In this document: in pieces, positions 55,971-64,000 of the stretch | Layout of the letters: every line of letters begins with the position of its first letter | Position numbering within the stretch: position 1 is the first letter of the stretch | Source: Aliiglaciecola sp. LCG003 | Lineage (GTDB): Bacteria; Pseudomonadota; Gammaproteobacteria; Enterobacterales; Alteromonadaceae | Direction of reading: 5' to 3' | Assembly (NCBI RefSeq): GCF_030316135.1 | Contig: NZ_CP128185.1 | Span: forward strand, 4,030,001-4,094,000 | DNA length: 64,000 nt | Translations under genes and position numbers: made by a program | The notes under the pieces: model-generated | Databases searched by the model: none | What the model saw: the letters and a program-made list of their open reading frames with translations, nothing else | Told to the model about the DNA's origin: nothing

Positions 55971-58900
55971 ATGCCGTTTATGCCGAATCAAGAAAATAGA
56001 TCACCCGTAGCTGTTGTTGGCATTGGCGCGTCCGCTGGTGGTCTGGAGGCATTTACAACATTTTTCCAAAACATGCCAAATGACTCCCATATTGCATTTG
56101 TTTTACTCCCCCATTTAGCCCCAGATCACCCTAGCATTCTAACCTCTTTGATTGCTAAGCAAACTAGCTTAAGAGTAAATACAATTGTTAATAATATGCC
56201 TCTGCTAGGAGACAATGTATATGTCCTGCCACCGGGCAAGCAACTGAGCGTTAAAAATGGGCTGCTTCAACTTAAATCTATAGACCAAAACGAACAGCAG
56301 TGGTTGTTAATTGATCGCTTTTTCACTTCAATGGCAATTGCATATGGCGAGCGCTGTATTGCAATAATCATGTCTGGGACAGGTAATCACGGCACCTTAA
56401 GTTTCGAAGAAATAAAATTAGCAGGTGGAATGATCATTGCGCAAGATCCGCAAACCACGAAATTTAGCCAAATGCCAGAATGTGCAATTGATACAGGCTT
56501 AGTTGACATGGTGCTTGCTCCGGAAAAAATGCCTTCTACCATATTGAGTTACATAAGCCATCCCTATCTAAATATTACTGGCAAAAATGAGACTCTATTA
56601 GTCAATGAAAATATCTCGCCGATTTTAGAAATACTTAAGTCAGTTGTGAAATATGATTTTAGCGGCTACCGTAAAAACATGCTGCTAAGGAGGATCCAGC
56701 GGCGCATGCATGTAACCGACAGTGCTACTATTAGCGAATATACTCACTACTTATCCAATCACCCTAATGAAGCAAATGCCTTAAGCAATGAATTATTAAT
56801 AGGTGTGACTGCATTTTTTCGTGACAAAGACGCCTTTTCGGTACTCGAGGAAAGGGTGATACCTGATTTGGTGAGCAACAAAAAAAATGGGGATTCAATT
56901 AGAATTTGGGTACCTGCCTGTTCAAGTGGGGAAGAGGTTTATAGTCTTGCTATATTAATTTGTGAAGAAATCGAAAAGCAGCAAAAAGAGTTAGCTATTC
57001 ATATTTTTGCCAGTGATATCGATAAAGCATCGTTAAATCGCGCCCGTCGAGGCACATACTCCTATGAGGCAATGTCACGAATATCTTCAAGCCGACGGCA
57101 ACGTTTTTTTCAAAAGACAGATGACAACAGGTATCAAATAATTAATTCTTTACGTGAAAATATAGTGTTTGCCTGTCAAAATATTATTGCAGATGCGCCA
57201 TTTTCACGGCTCGACTTAATAAGTTGCCGGAACTTTTTAATCTACTTGCAACCAGAACTCCAAAGAAAAGTACTGGACGTGTTTCACTTTTCCTTGAATC
57301 CACAAGGTTATTTAGTTTTAGGCCCTTCTGAGTCACTTGGGCAACATAGTGAAAACTATCAAGTTATCTCCAAAAAATGGCGGATATTTCAACATGTCGC
57401 CACGAGCAAAAAGAAGCCATTCAATTTGCTGTTAAATGGCGCATTTACCTCATTATCTGGAATTGGAATGGAAGAAAGTCGAACGAAATCATATTTACCT
57501 ACAAATTTTGCCAATTTGTTTCAACGTGAATTGATTGATGCTTACGCCCCCGCTGCAGTGCTGATCAATCGCGCTTATCATATACTGCAATTTCATGGGC
57601 CTGCATCTGACTATCTCGAGTTTCCAAAAGGTGCACCTTCTAATGATCTTTTAACATTGCTCAGAGATGGCTTACGCACTCGAGTACGAACAGCTGTTCA
57701 TCGTGCCATTGAAGATAAAAGTACCTATATAGATAGTGATGCAAGAGTTAAAATTGAAGGTCATTACAAGCCTTGTATCTTAACTGTTAGACCGATTTCC
57801 GACTCCCGTAATAACGAGCAATACTTCTTAATTACCTTTGAAAAAAAGCAGCCACTGAAGATTGACGGTTCGCCATTTGCTGATTCTGCTGAAGTATCCC
57901 TTACTGGCTCTCAGGAAACTAACAAGATTATTGAACAACTTGAGTATGAATTAAATGCCACAAGCGATGAGCTGCAAACATCGATTGCAGAGTTAGAGCA
58001 ATCTAATGAAGATTTAAAGTCTTCAAACGAAGAAGTTATGTCAATGAACGAGGAGCTGCAATCTGCCAATGAAGAATTAGAAACTTCTAAAGAAGAGTTG
58101 CAGTCTATGAATGAAGAGCTCAATACGGTTAATACTGAACTTGTTTGGAAAGTTGAAGAACTCGAAAAAAGTCACGACCATGTTAATAACCTTCTCAGTA
58201 GTACCGATATAGCCACACTCTTTCTGGATATAGATATGCGAATTATCTTGTTTAATCCAGTGACGACCCAGTTACTCAGTTTACAAAAAAATGATATAGG
58301 TCGGCAGATTAGTGACTTTTCTTTTAAATTTGAGGATAAGAGTTTGCTGGATGATTGCAGGCAGGTTATTCAAAATTTATCAGCGATAGATCGTGAAGTA
58401 TCTTTACAACGCGGAGGAGTCGATGACCAGAAAATATTTTTGCGGCGTATTGTGCCCTATCGTACCGCTAAAAATCAGATTGAAGGTGTTGTAGTCACCT
58501 TTACTGATGTCACCCATTTGCACAACCAGCGACGGGAACTTGAGAAAAAGGTTGCGGAGAAAACCAAGGAACAATATTTATACCAAGAGAGCCTCAAGTC
58601 TATTATGCAAGTTGCCTTTGAAGGGCTTATTGTATTAGACAAGCAGGGAATAATTACCGATTTCAATGTGGCCGCAGAGAGTACCTTTGGCTATGCTCAC
58701 AGTGAAATCATTGGTAAGCCACTTAGCCAGTTATTCAGTGAAAAAGACACCTATTCGCTGAATCACTTTTTTCGATCAACAAATAAACGCAAATTTCCTC
58801 GAGAATTTACCGGATGTTGTAAAAATGGCAGGCAAATCCCACTGGATTTATTGATCGCTAAGATTGACGATACGGGTTCTTATTTGGCTACTGTGCAAGA

Positions 58901-59537
58901 TTTGACTGAACAAAAAGCCTTAAAAAAAGCGATCGTCGATATTAGCTCCTACGAACAGGAAAAAATTGGAATTGAATTACATGATAGTTTAGGCCAAAAA
59001 TTAACCGGTATTAGCTTGCTTGCAGGAAATCTCAAACGCCAAATTAATAATGGGGCTGGCGACCTAGGCACGAATATTGATCACATCGTTGGCCAGTTGA
59101 GCAATACAATTGGTGATATTCGCAACATTTGCCATGGACTCGCGCCTTTGACCTTTAACCCACAGGGTTTACCAGTTGCATTAAGTGCACTGACCAACCA
59201 AATTGAGCAAGCTGGTTTATTGGCAAGTTTCAAATGTGACCCTAGGGTCAAAATCAAAGAACGTGTGGTAGCAATTCAATTTTACCGAATCGCTCAGGAG
59301 GCGACTAATAATGCGATTAAGTACGCAAATGCCACTGAAATTGATCTAGAAGTATCCTATAACGAGGGCCGCCCAGCCCTATCTATACGAGACAATGGAA
59401 AAGGGTTTGATGTTGGCAAACAACTTAACCAAGGGGGAATTGGCCTTAAAATTATGCGTTATAGGGCATCTGCCATTAATGCTCGTTTAGAAATAAGCTC
59501 TACAAAAAAAGGCACTGAAATTAGCTGCAGACTATAG
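55971..59537 (+). CDS. CheB-CheR-PAS-PAS-HisKA_3 fusion histidine kinase
   Basis: This 1188-residue protein starts with a CheB methylesterase-like domain (1 to about 195: S21 in GASAGG, H48 in PHLAPDH). The catalytic Asp position of GTGxDG is H140. A CheR methyltransferase domain follows (about 215-480, ACSSGEE SAM loop). Then come an Asn/Glu-rich coiled coil (about 650-720), two PAS domains (about 735-855 and 875-985), and a NarX/UhpB-type HisKA_3 kinase with H1004 in LHDSLGQKL and HATPase (DNGKGF). It follows a NarL-type regulator that it probably phosphorylates. No receptor or chemotaxis gene is near. Confidence 0.9.
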   Translation: MPFMPNQENRSPVAVVGIGASAGGLEAFTTFFQNMPNDSHIAFVLLPHLAPDHPSILTSLIAKQTSLRVNTIVNNMPLLGDNVYVLPPGKQLSVKNGLLQLKSIDQNEQQWLLIDRFFTSMAIAYGERCIAIIMSGTGNHGTLSFEEIKLAGGMIIAQDPQTTKFSQMPECAIDTGLVDMVLAPEKMPSTILSYISHPYLNITGKNETLLVNENISPILEILKSVVKYDFSGYRKNMLLRRIQRRMHVTDSATISEYTHYLSNHPNEANALSNELLIGVTAFFRDKDAFSVLEERVIPDLVSNKKNGDSIRIWVPACSSGEEVYSLAILICEEIEKQQKELAIHIFASDIDKASLNRARRGTYSYEAMSRISSSRRQRFFQKTDDNRYQIINSLRENIVFACQNIIADAPFSRLDLISCRNFLIYLQPELQRKVLDVFHFSLNPQGYLVLGPSESLGQHSENYQVISKKWRIFQHVATSKKKPFNLLLNGAFTSLSGIGMEESRTKSYLPTNFANLFQRELIDAYAPAAVLINRAYHILQFHGPASDYLEFPKGAPSNDLLTLLRDGLRTRVRTAVHRAIEDKSTYIDSDARVKIEGHYKPCILTVRPISDSRNNEQYFLITFEKKQPLKIDGSPFADSAEVSLTGSQETNKIIEQLEYELNATSDELQTSIAELEQSNEDLKSSNEEVMSMNEELQSANEELETSKEELQSMNEELNTVNTELVWKVEELEKSHDHVNNLLSSTDIATLFLDIDMRIILFNPVTTQLLSLQKNDIGRQISDFSFKFEDKSLLDDCRQVIQNLSAIDREVSLQRGGVDDQKIFLRRIVPYRTAKNQIEGVVVTFTDVTHLHNQRRELEKKVAEKTKEQYLYQESLKSIMQVAFEGLIVLDKQGIITDFNVAAESTFGYAHSEIIGKPLSQLFSEKDTYSLNHFFRSTNKRKFPREFTGCCKNGRQIPLDLLIAKIDDTGSYLATVQDLTEQKALKKAIVDISSYEQEKIGIELHDSLGQKLTGISLLAGNLKRQINNGAGDLGTNIDHIVGQLSNTIGDIRNICHGLAPLTFNPQGLPVALSALTNQIEQAGLLASFKCDPRVKIKERVVAIQFYRIAQEATNNAIKYANATEIDLEVSYNEGRPALSIRDNGKGFDVGKQLNQGGIGLKIMRYRASAINARLEISSTKKGTEISCRL

Positions 59538-59617
59538 TAGTTCGTCAGGATGTAGCACGGCTTTGCATGCCAAACCTGAAAGCGCTCAGATTTGGTTTTG
59601 GATTCACGGATGATTTT

Positions 59618-60373
59618 TCAGCCAGTTTTATCCTGTAAAATTCTATCCATGCAGATTCGTTTCAAGCTATCCATATCAAGAATTTCAATGGTTCTGTGGT
59701 TAACTCTAATAATATTTTCACATTGTAGCTTATTGAGTTGCCTACTAGCTGTTTCGATAGCCATGCCCAAATAATTCCCGAGATCTCTGCGTGTCATACT
59801 CAGCGAAAACCTATTATTTTTCAATCCTTCAGCACTTGCAGCATCGGATTGACTGAGTAAAAATGCGGCTAATCGTTGCTCGGCATTGTGATTATTTAAG
59901 TCTAACCTTGTATAATATTCAGTCACTAACGCATGGCTAATTTTTTGCAGCAATTGTTTACCTGAATCTTCCGATTCACCTAATACATTATGTAAACTAT
60001 TAGCATCAATAAAACATATACAACTGGTTTCTAGAATACTAGCCTGGCATGCGTGAACTCCTCGATCGAAGCCATCAAATCCGACTAAATCATTCGGTCT
60101 AAGAAAAGCAGAAACCTGTTCTTCTCCATCAGCGGTAATGATACTGGTTTTGGCTGAGCCGGAATGTAAAATATATAATCCTCTAAAATCATCCCCAGGA
60201 GAGAATAAAACTTCGCGTCGATGATATATTCTCTGAACTGGTTTAATTGAAGATAATATAAAGCCAGTTCGACTACTTGGCAGAGGAGCAACTGATGACT
60301 TGCATGGACAGACACTTTTTATAACACAATTCTGGCATGCTTTAGTTTGTCTAAGCGGTATTATTCTCGACAT
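59618..60373 (-). CDS. FNR-family oxygen-sensing transcriptional regulator
   Basis: This 251-residue Crp/Fnr regulator has C13-x2-C16-x5-C22 at the N-terminus (the exact FNR spacing, plus C24) and C120 at the position of FNR C122, so a 4Fe-4S cluster is likely. A cyclic-nucleotide-type beta-barrel (about 35-150) leads to a C-terminal HTH MTRRDLGNYLGMAIETASRQL, whose E-x2-SR matches FNR's DNA-reading residues for TTGAT half-sites. It is probably the regulator of the FNR-type boxes in this island. E. coli-type Fnr itself could be elsewhere in the genome. Confidence 0.88.
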   Translation of the reverse strand: MSRIIPLRQTKACQNCVIKSVCPCKSSVAPLPSSRTGFILSSIKPVQRIYHRREVLFSPGDDFRGLYILHSGSAKTSIITADGEEQVSAFLRPNDLVGFDGFDRGVHACQASILETSCICFIDANSLHNVLGESEDSGKQLLQKISHALVTEYYTRLDLNNHNAEQRLAAFLLSQSDAASAEGLKNNRFSLSMTRRDLGNYLGMAIETASRQLNKLQCENIIRVNHRTIEILDMDSLKRICMDRILQDKTG

Positions 60374-60706
60374 TGTAATTTCCTGTTACTGACTATCATC
60401 AGCTCCTTAAGGAATTGATGACAACAATCCGGATTCAAATAATGACAAAACTAATTCACTTTGTTTATAGGGGATTACCTGATGGGCTTATAGTCAAACG
60501 CACATTTTTCGCACAACCTTAGAGTTGGTGACTTACATGGACAGGCACCTTTAGCTTACATTTTGACTTACATGGACAGGCACCTTTAGCTTACATTTTG
60601 ACTTAAATACTTGCATGGACGGCATGTTAATAAGAGCTCAAACGTTCTGAAAATTCACTCAAATAGCAAGAGATGCCTTGTACTTGAATTACCTAAAAAG
60701 GCTAGG
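60374..60706. other. intergenic region with tandem repeats upstream of the FNR-family gene
   Basis: A 333-base gap on a stretch transcribed leftwards. It holds the 35-bp tandem repeat described separately and AT-rich sequence near 60400-60470 that should contain the FNR-family promoter. No FNR box with correct spacing was found here, and no open frame is credible. Confidence 0.5.
60529..60618. repeat. 35-bp tandem repeat related to the FNR-family gene 5' end
   Basis: Two identical 35-bp units run 60529-60563 and 60564-60598, with a diverged partial third unit to about 60618. The unit contains GACTTACATGGACAGGCAC. A similar 23-bp stretch (20 of 23 bases) occurs inside the neighbouring FNR-family gene at 60297-60319, in the codons for its Cys-rich Lys-x2-Cys-Pro-Cys-Lys segment. 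Confidence 0.85.
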
Positions 60707-63136
60707 CTAGAGTGTCACAGCAAAACTCTCTTTGTCTGACTTCAAATACAAATCAACAATGAGAGGTAGGTGGTCTGAGGCAACTCTCGTTAACTGTGTC
60801 CGAGGTACTCTAACCTCTTTGACAATTACATCATTTGGCACAAAAACATGATCAATCCGAGCTATCGGAAAGCGGGGTAAGAAAGTTTTTTTAGGATGAT
60901 GGCCGATAAGTTGGGTCTGTGCATCATGCAAATATTTTGTGAACAGGTTATAGGCGACTGAGCGCGGAGAAGCATTGAAGTCACCACACAATATGGTAGT
61001 GTCTTTTTTTAGTGCCGAATTGCCTAACCATTCATGTCCCATTAGCGCTTTGGCTTGTGCCACTCGCTCCGCGGATTGCAGGCCCAGATGGGTATTAATT
61101 ATATTCACAATCCGCCCACCTGCGTTAACTGATACACAGATTGCCGCACGTGGCTCACATTTTCTAATTGAATGCCATGTAGGAAGGGCCTCGGCTTTGA
61201 TTAACTTACCTGGTAAGTGAGTTAAAATAGCATTGCCATAACTTCCTTGCTCAAAGTGCATCGAAGGATGGAAATGAAAATACATATTGAGGTATTCACT
61301 GATTATTCTAACCTGATTCACATTAAAGCTTCGCTGTCTGCCAATATCTAATTCCTGCAGAGCGATAATGTCAGGCTTGTATTGAGCTATTACTCGGGCG
61401 ATACGACGAGGTGAGACTTTTCCATCCATACCTAAACAATTATGCACATTGTAGGTTAGTAGACGAATTTTGTTATTTAGACTGAATACGTACTCAGTAG
61501 ATGTTTTGACACTTGACCTTCCCAACTTTTGTTTGGCTACTTTATAGAGGTCTTTAGCTCTGAGGAATGTGTGGTCTGCCGATTCAACCTGTGCATCTTT
61601 AGGAAGTAAAGCAAATCCGTGGGTCTCAAATTTCCCAGGTCCTGCATGCGCACCGTTTTCTGTAGCAAAACTAACATTTACCTCCTCATTACACCAACCA
61701 CATAAGACCATCTGCCCAGAGCTCTTATGCTGGCATAGTGCGATCATATCCATACTAACTTCTTCTAAAAAAGGATGAACCGCCCCAAATACACTTTGTT
61801 TATCCTTAGGCAGTTGGAACACACCATATTTGGACCATACTTTGGCTTTGTCTTTACCGTCTGCTACTAGCACTAATGGAATGTCACCATAGCTCACCAG
61901 CCATTTAGCAATCTTATCACGTTGTGCTAAATCACATAAATCCTGTGAATAAATAAAACCAATTGGGCCAATCGCAGTCACGTGGACATCTTTTTTATGC
62001 TCAATTGCAGAGGTGCCAGATTGAGTTAAGAACTTACGTCTCAAGTAATCACTTAGCCATAGAAACCTTTGGGCTTGGACGCCTGTAACGTGACTTGAGG
62101 CTTGGACCACAGGAATATCCACTCGTACATTTTCAAAAGCCTTGGCCACAACACTTTCAATTTCATTACCAAATTTTTTAGCGTAGGGGGTGACGGTCTC
62201 TTGGCCATGGTCAGAATGTATCCATACTTCATAGTCTCTAGATTGAGAGGTAAAAGCAGCATTTGAAATTCGTGAAATCGCGTCATCGATGCCCTTCAAA
62301 GTCCAATGAGCAAACGCTGAATTAGGCCCTCGACGGTGGGATTGTTCATCATAACCCAGCAGATTTAAGTGCACTATCGGTAGCCCTCTGGCAATATCCA
62401 ATTTAGTCCCAATAACAATAAGCTCGCGCAATAAAATACAAATTCCCACACGCTTAGGGATTTGCAAAAGCTCATTTAAAAAATCTTTCCGCGCAATAAT
62501 ACCTCGGCAGAAATCAATAAAGGCAATGAGAAACTCTAGTGGTAACAAGACCAGCACTCGAATAAAGCTATATAAGTTTAGTATTACAAAGGCAACAATA
62601 GCGAAAGGATTCGCATTGTTAAATAAACTGTCCCAACCCATTGATGCTGGACAAAAATTCACTTCCGAAGCCTCACCGGTATAAATATTGGAGTAGGAAC
62701 TACCTTCTTTTAACAAACCTTCTGCTTGTTTACTTAGCTCTTTTTCAATTTTAATAGCAGCATTGGGCTCATACATACGAACCAATTTTCCATCATCGCG
62801 ATCAATAAAGCTAAAAGCCGGAACAATACCTTTTACACCATAAAATAACTCCCCTTGAAACGCTGGTGTACTGGAAGGCAATCCTGAATATAGAGAATGT
62901 AAAATGTAATGTTCAGAGTGTATAAGTTTGGCAAGATATGGCATTTGATGTTTATTGAATGCATTTCGCAATTCAGCTAAAGACAGCCCGTCTATTTGAA
63001 TAATGATTAGCCCAGGTTCCGTTCCCTGAGTATCCAATTTAGTACGACACAGCAAGCGCAACAGCCATTCGCTGCGGCTAAATAATAATAAGATTTTCTT
63101 AATTGAAAATTCAATTTTATGCAGCACGCATTGCAC
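60707..63136 (-). CDS. fusion of an alkaline-phosphatase-type phosphodiesterase and an endonuclease/exonuclease/phosphatase domain
   Basis: An 809-residue protein. The N-terminal part (about 40-555) is type I phosphodiesterase-like: IIIQIDGLS with metal Asp, SSTPAF with the nucleophile Thr, LLGYDEQSHRRGP, HSDHG and NGAHAGPG. Two hydrophobic stretches near 185-225 may touch the membrane. The C-terminal part (about 555-800) is an EEP domain: LLTYNVHN, IIALQELD, GDFNASP, IDHVF and SDHLPL. Both catalytic sets look intact. The start seems to be GTG, 22 bases after the glycosyltransferase gene, so both share an operon. A phospholipid or phosphodiester envelope substrate is a guess. Confidence 0.82.
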   Translation of the reverse strand: MQCVLHKIEFSIKKILLLFSRSEWLLRLLCRTKLDTQGTEPGLIIIQIDGLSLAELRNAFNKHQMPYLAKLIHSEHYILHSLYSGLPSSTPAFQGELFYGVKGIVPAFSFIDRDDGKLVRMYEPNAAIKIEKELSKQAEGLLKEGSSYSNIYTGEASEVNFCPASMGWDSLFNNANPFAIVAFVILNLYSFIRVLVLLPLEFLIAFIDFCRGIIARKDFLNELLQIPKRVGICILLRELIVIGTKLDIARGLPIVHLNLLGYDEQSHRRGPNSAFAHWTLKGIDDAISRISNAAFTSQSRDYEVWIHSDHGQETVTPYAKKFGNEIESVVAKAFENVRVDIPVVQASSHVTGVQAQRFLWLSDYLRRKFLTQSGTSAIEHKKDVHVTAIGPIGFIYSQDLCDLAQRDKIAKWLVSYGDIPLVLVADGKDKAKVWSKYGVFQLPKDKQSVFGAVHPFLEEVSMDMIALCQHKSSGQMVLCGWCNEEVNVSFATENGAHAGPGKFETHGFALLPKDAQVESADHTFLRAKDLYKVAKQKLGRSSVKTSTEYVFSLNNKIRLLTYNVHNCLGMDGKVSPRRIARVIAQYKPDIIALQELDIGRQRSFNVNQVRIISEYLNMYFHFHPSMHFEQGSYGNAILTHLPGKLIKAEALPTWHSIRKCEPRAAICVSVNAGGRIVNIINTHLGLQSAERVAQAKALMGHEWLGNSALKKDTTILCGDFNASPRSVAYNLFTKYLHDAQTQLIGHHPKKTFLPRFPIARIDHVFVPNDVIVKEVRVPRTQLTRVASDHLPLIVDLYLKSDKESFAVTL

Positions 63137-63158
63137 CCAAATAGCTTGTCATGACTCG

Positions 63159-64000
63159 CTATTCACTCATTGCATCTGCAGCGGACTGAAGATAATTTCT
63201 GATAATTTTAAATTCTGACCGAATTAACGGCAGTAAATCGGCCCAACGTTGTTGCTCTGCTGAACGGTGAACATAATCTTTGCCTAAAAGATCTGTGTAT
63301 ATTTTCAAAGCCGCTTTGGTACTATTTTCAATTGAAAATTGGTTCGCAGTTTTAATGGCTGCCTGTTTGTATTGAAGATTATTTTGTTCCAACTGAGCTT
63401 TGAAAAGAAGTAACTCCTTGGCGAAAACATGGTAATTAATATTGGTATCTAGCAGACGCCCATTAACATTATCAATCACCACCTCGCGTACCCCAGGTGC
63501 ATCCAACGCAAAAACCGGCACTGATGCCGCCATCGCTTCTGTAATCACCATGCCTTGGGTCTCACTTTTAGACGCAAAAACAAACAAGTCTAGCGCACGA
63601 TAAGCACTGGCAAGCAAAGGTTGTTCTAAAAACCCTAAACTGTGGACTTGAGCCATTACATCAGCGTGTAAAAACCAATCCATCATTTTGGATTGTAAAT
63701 CGCCAGAGCCAACCAATAAAAAGTGTATTTGTTTATTTTTTTGCATCGCTTGAATCAAGGCTTGAGACAAATATTTTAGGTTTTTCTCTGCTGCAAGACG
63801 TCCTATATGGCCCACTAAAAATACATTTTCAGGTATACCCATTGCAGCTCTAAACCCATTCCCACTTCCTACTGAGAAAGCCTTAACGTTGACGCCTGTA
63901 GGAACAACACAGATTGATGCAGTAACACCTCTTTGGGCCAGCACCTCGGCAATACTCTGACTGGGTGCAATAACGGCATCACACATATTTGCATATGCAG
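63159..64000 (-). CDS. glycosyltransferase family 4-type (partial, cut by window edge)
   Basis: The C-terminal 280 or so residues of a GT-B glycosyltransferase. It has AVIAPSQSIAEVL, VVPTGVNVKAFSVG, VGHIGRLAAEKNLKYL, the DVMAQVHSLGFLEQP segment and E-x7-E (SKSETQGMVITEAMA) that binds the nucleotide sugar. The frame is open to position 64000, so the N-terminal Rossmann half is beyond the window, and the ATG at 63986 is internal. It lies upstream of the phosphodiesterase-EEP fusion on the same strand, which suggests a lipid or polysaccharide pathway. Confidence 0.9.
   Translation of the reverse strand, partial: AYANMCDAVIAPSQSIAEVLAQRGVTASICVVPTGVNVKAFSVGSGNGFRAAMGIPENVFLVGHIGRLAAEKNLKYLSQALIQAMQKNKQIHFLLVGSGDLQSKMMDWFLHADVMAQVHSLGFLEQPLLASAYRALDLFVFASKSETQGMVITEAMAASVPVFALDAPGVREVVIDNVNGRLLDTNINYHVFAKELLLFKAQLEQNNLQYKQAAIKTANQFSIENSTKAALKIYTDLLGKDYVHRSAEQQRWADLLPLIRSEFKIIRNYLQSAADAMSE

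Noticed and set aside
60529-60618. Possible CRISPR array
   Set aside because: The repeats are directly adjacent with no spacers, there are only two full copies, and no cas gene is near.

Overview
The window is one continuous piece of a gammaproteobacterial chromosome, most likely from the Alteromonadales (Alteromonas/Glaciecola/Paraglaciecola type). Three things point there: core gene order shared with Escherichia coli (rpmE/priA/ftsN/hslVU, metJ/metF, yihY/dtd/yiiD, ftsYEX/rpoH, sfsA-dksA-gluQ-pcnB-folK-panBC), the marine proteobacterial dedicated sortase locus, and a PanP-type aspartate decarboxylase beside panBC. I saw no rRNA, tRNA, CRISPR array, prophage or complete insertion sequence.

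Region 1 (1-16 kb): the 3' end of an MscS-type channel gene, an HD-GYP response regulator, hslVU behind a good sigma-32 promoter, ftsN, priA, rpmE, a short malic enzyme, a class I-like HMG-CoA reductase, metJ/metF with two met-box arrays, yihY, a lipoprotein/small membrane protein pair, a proline iminopeptidase, dtd and a YiiD-type fusion. Region 2 (16-25 kb): rpoH and ftsYEX, separated by two tandem EAL-HDOD genes on the opposite strand; ftsY carries a perfect hexanucleotide microsatellite coding for Glu-Pro. RsmD, a DUF416 protein and a MarC protein follow. Region 3 (25-39 kb): an excisionase-like HTH protein, pepB, sfsA, the dksA-gluQ-pcnB-folK run (pcnB probably starts at a non-AUG codon, as in E. 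coli), panBC with convergent panP, a degenerate EAL protein, a TrmB-like methyltransferase, an ABC-2 exporter and an M14 peptidase.

Region 4 (39-46 kb) is a complete proteobacterial dedicated sortase system: sortase, a VIT/VWA target protein with a C-terminal LPQTA signal, PdsO, and the divergent PdsR/PdsS two-component pair. Region 5 (45.8-48 kb) has doxX, pirin and lysR genes in one direction, with a 21-bp palindrome upstream of doxX.

Region 6 (48-60.4 kb) looks like an accessory redox or low-oxygen island. Six near-identical FNR-type palindromes (TTGAY-N4-RTCAA) sit in successive intergenic gaps. They lie in front of an Arg/Asp-rich secreted protein with a beta-barrel partner, a thioredoxin-CcdA fusion, a PolX with a decayed PHP domain, a TrxC-like protein without its active-site cysteines, a SAP-domain protein coupled to a phosphoribosyltransferase, and a NarL-type regulator. 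The regulator is followed by a CheB-CheR-PAS-histidine kinase fusion. The island ends with an FNR-family gene that keeps all four cluster cysteines. I infer that this regulator controls the island. Region 7 (60.4-64 kb) holds a 35-bp tandem repeat resembling the 5' end of the fnr-like gene, a phosphodiesterase-endonuclease fusion, and a glycosyltransferase cut by the window edge.
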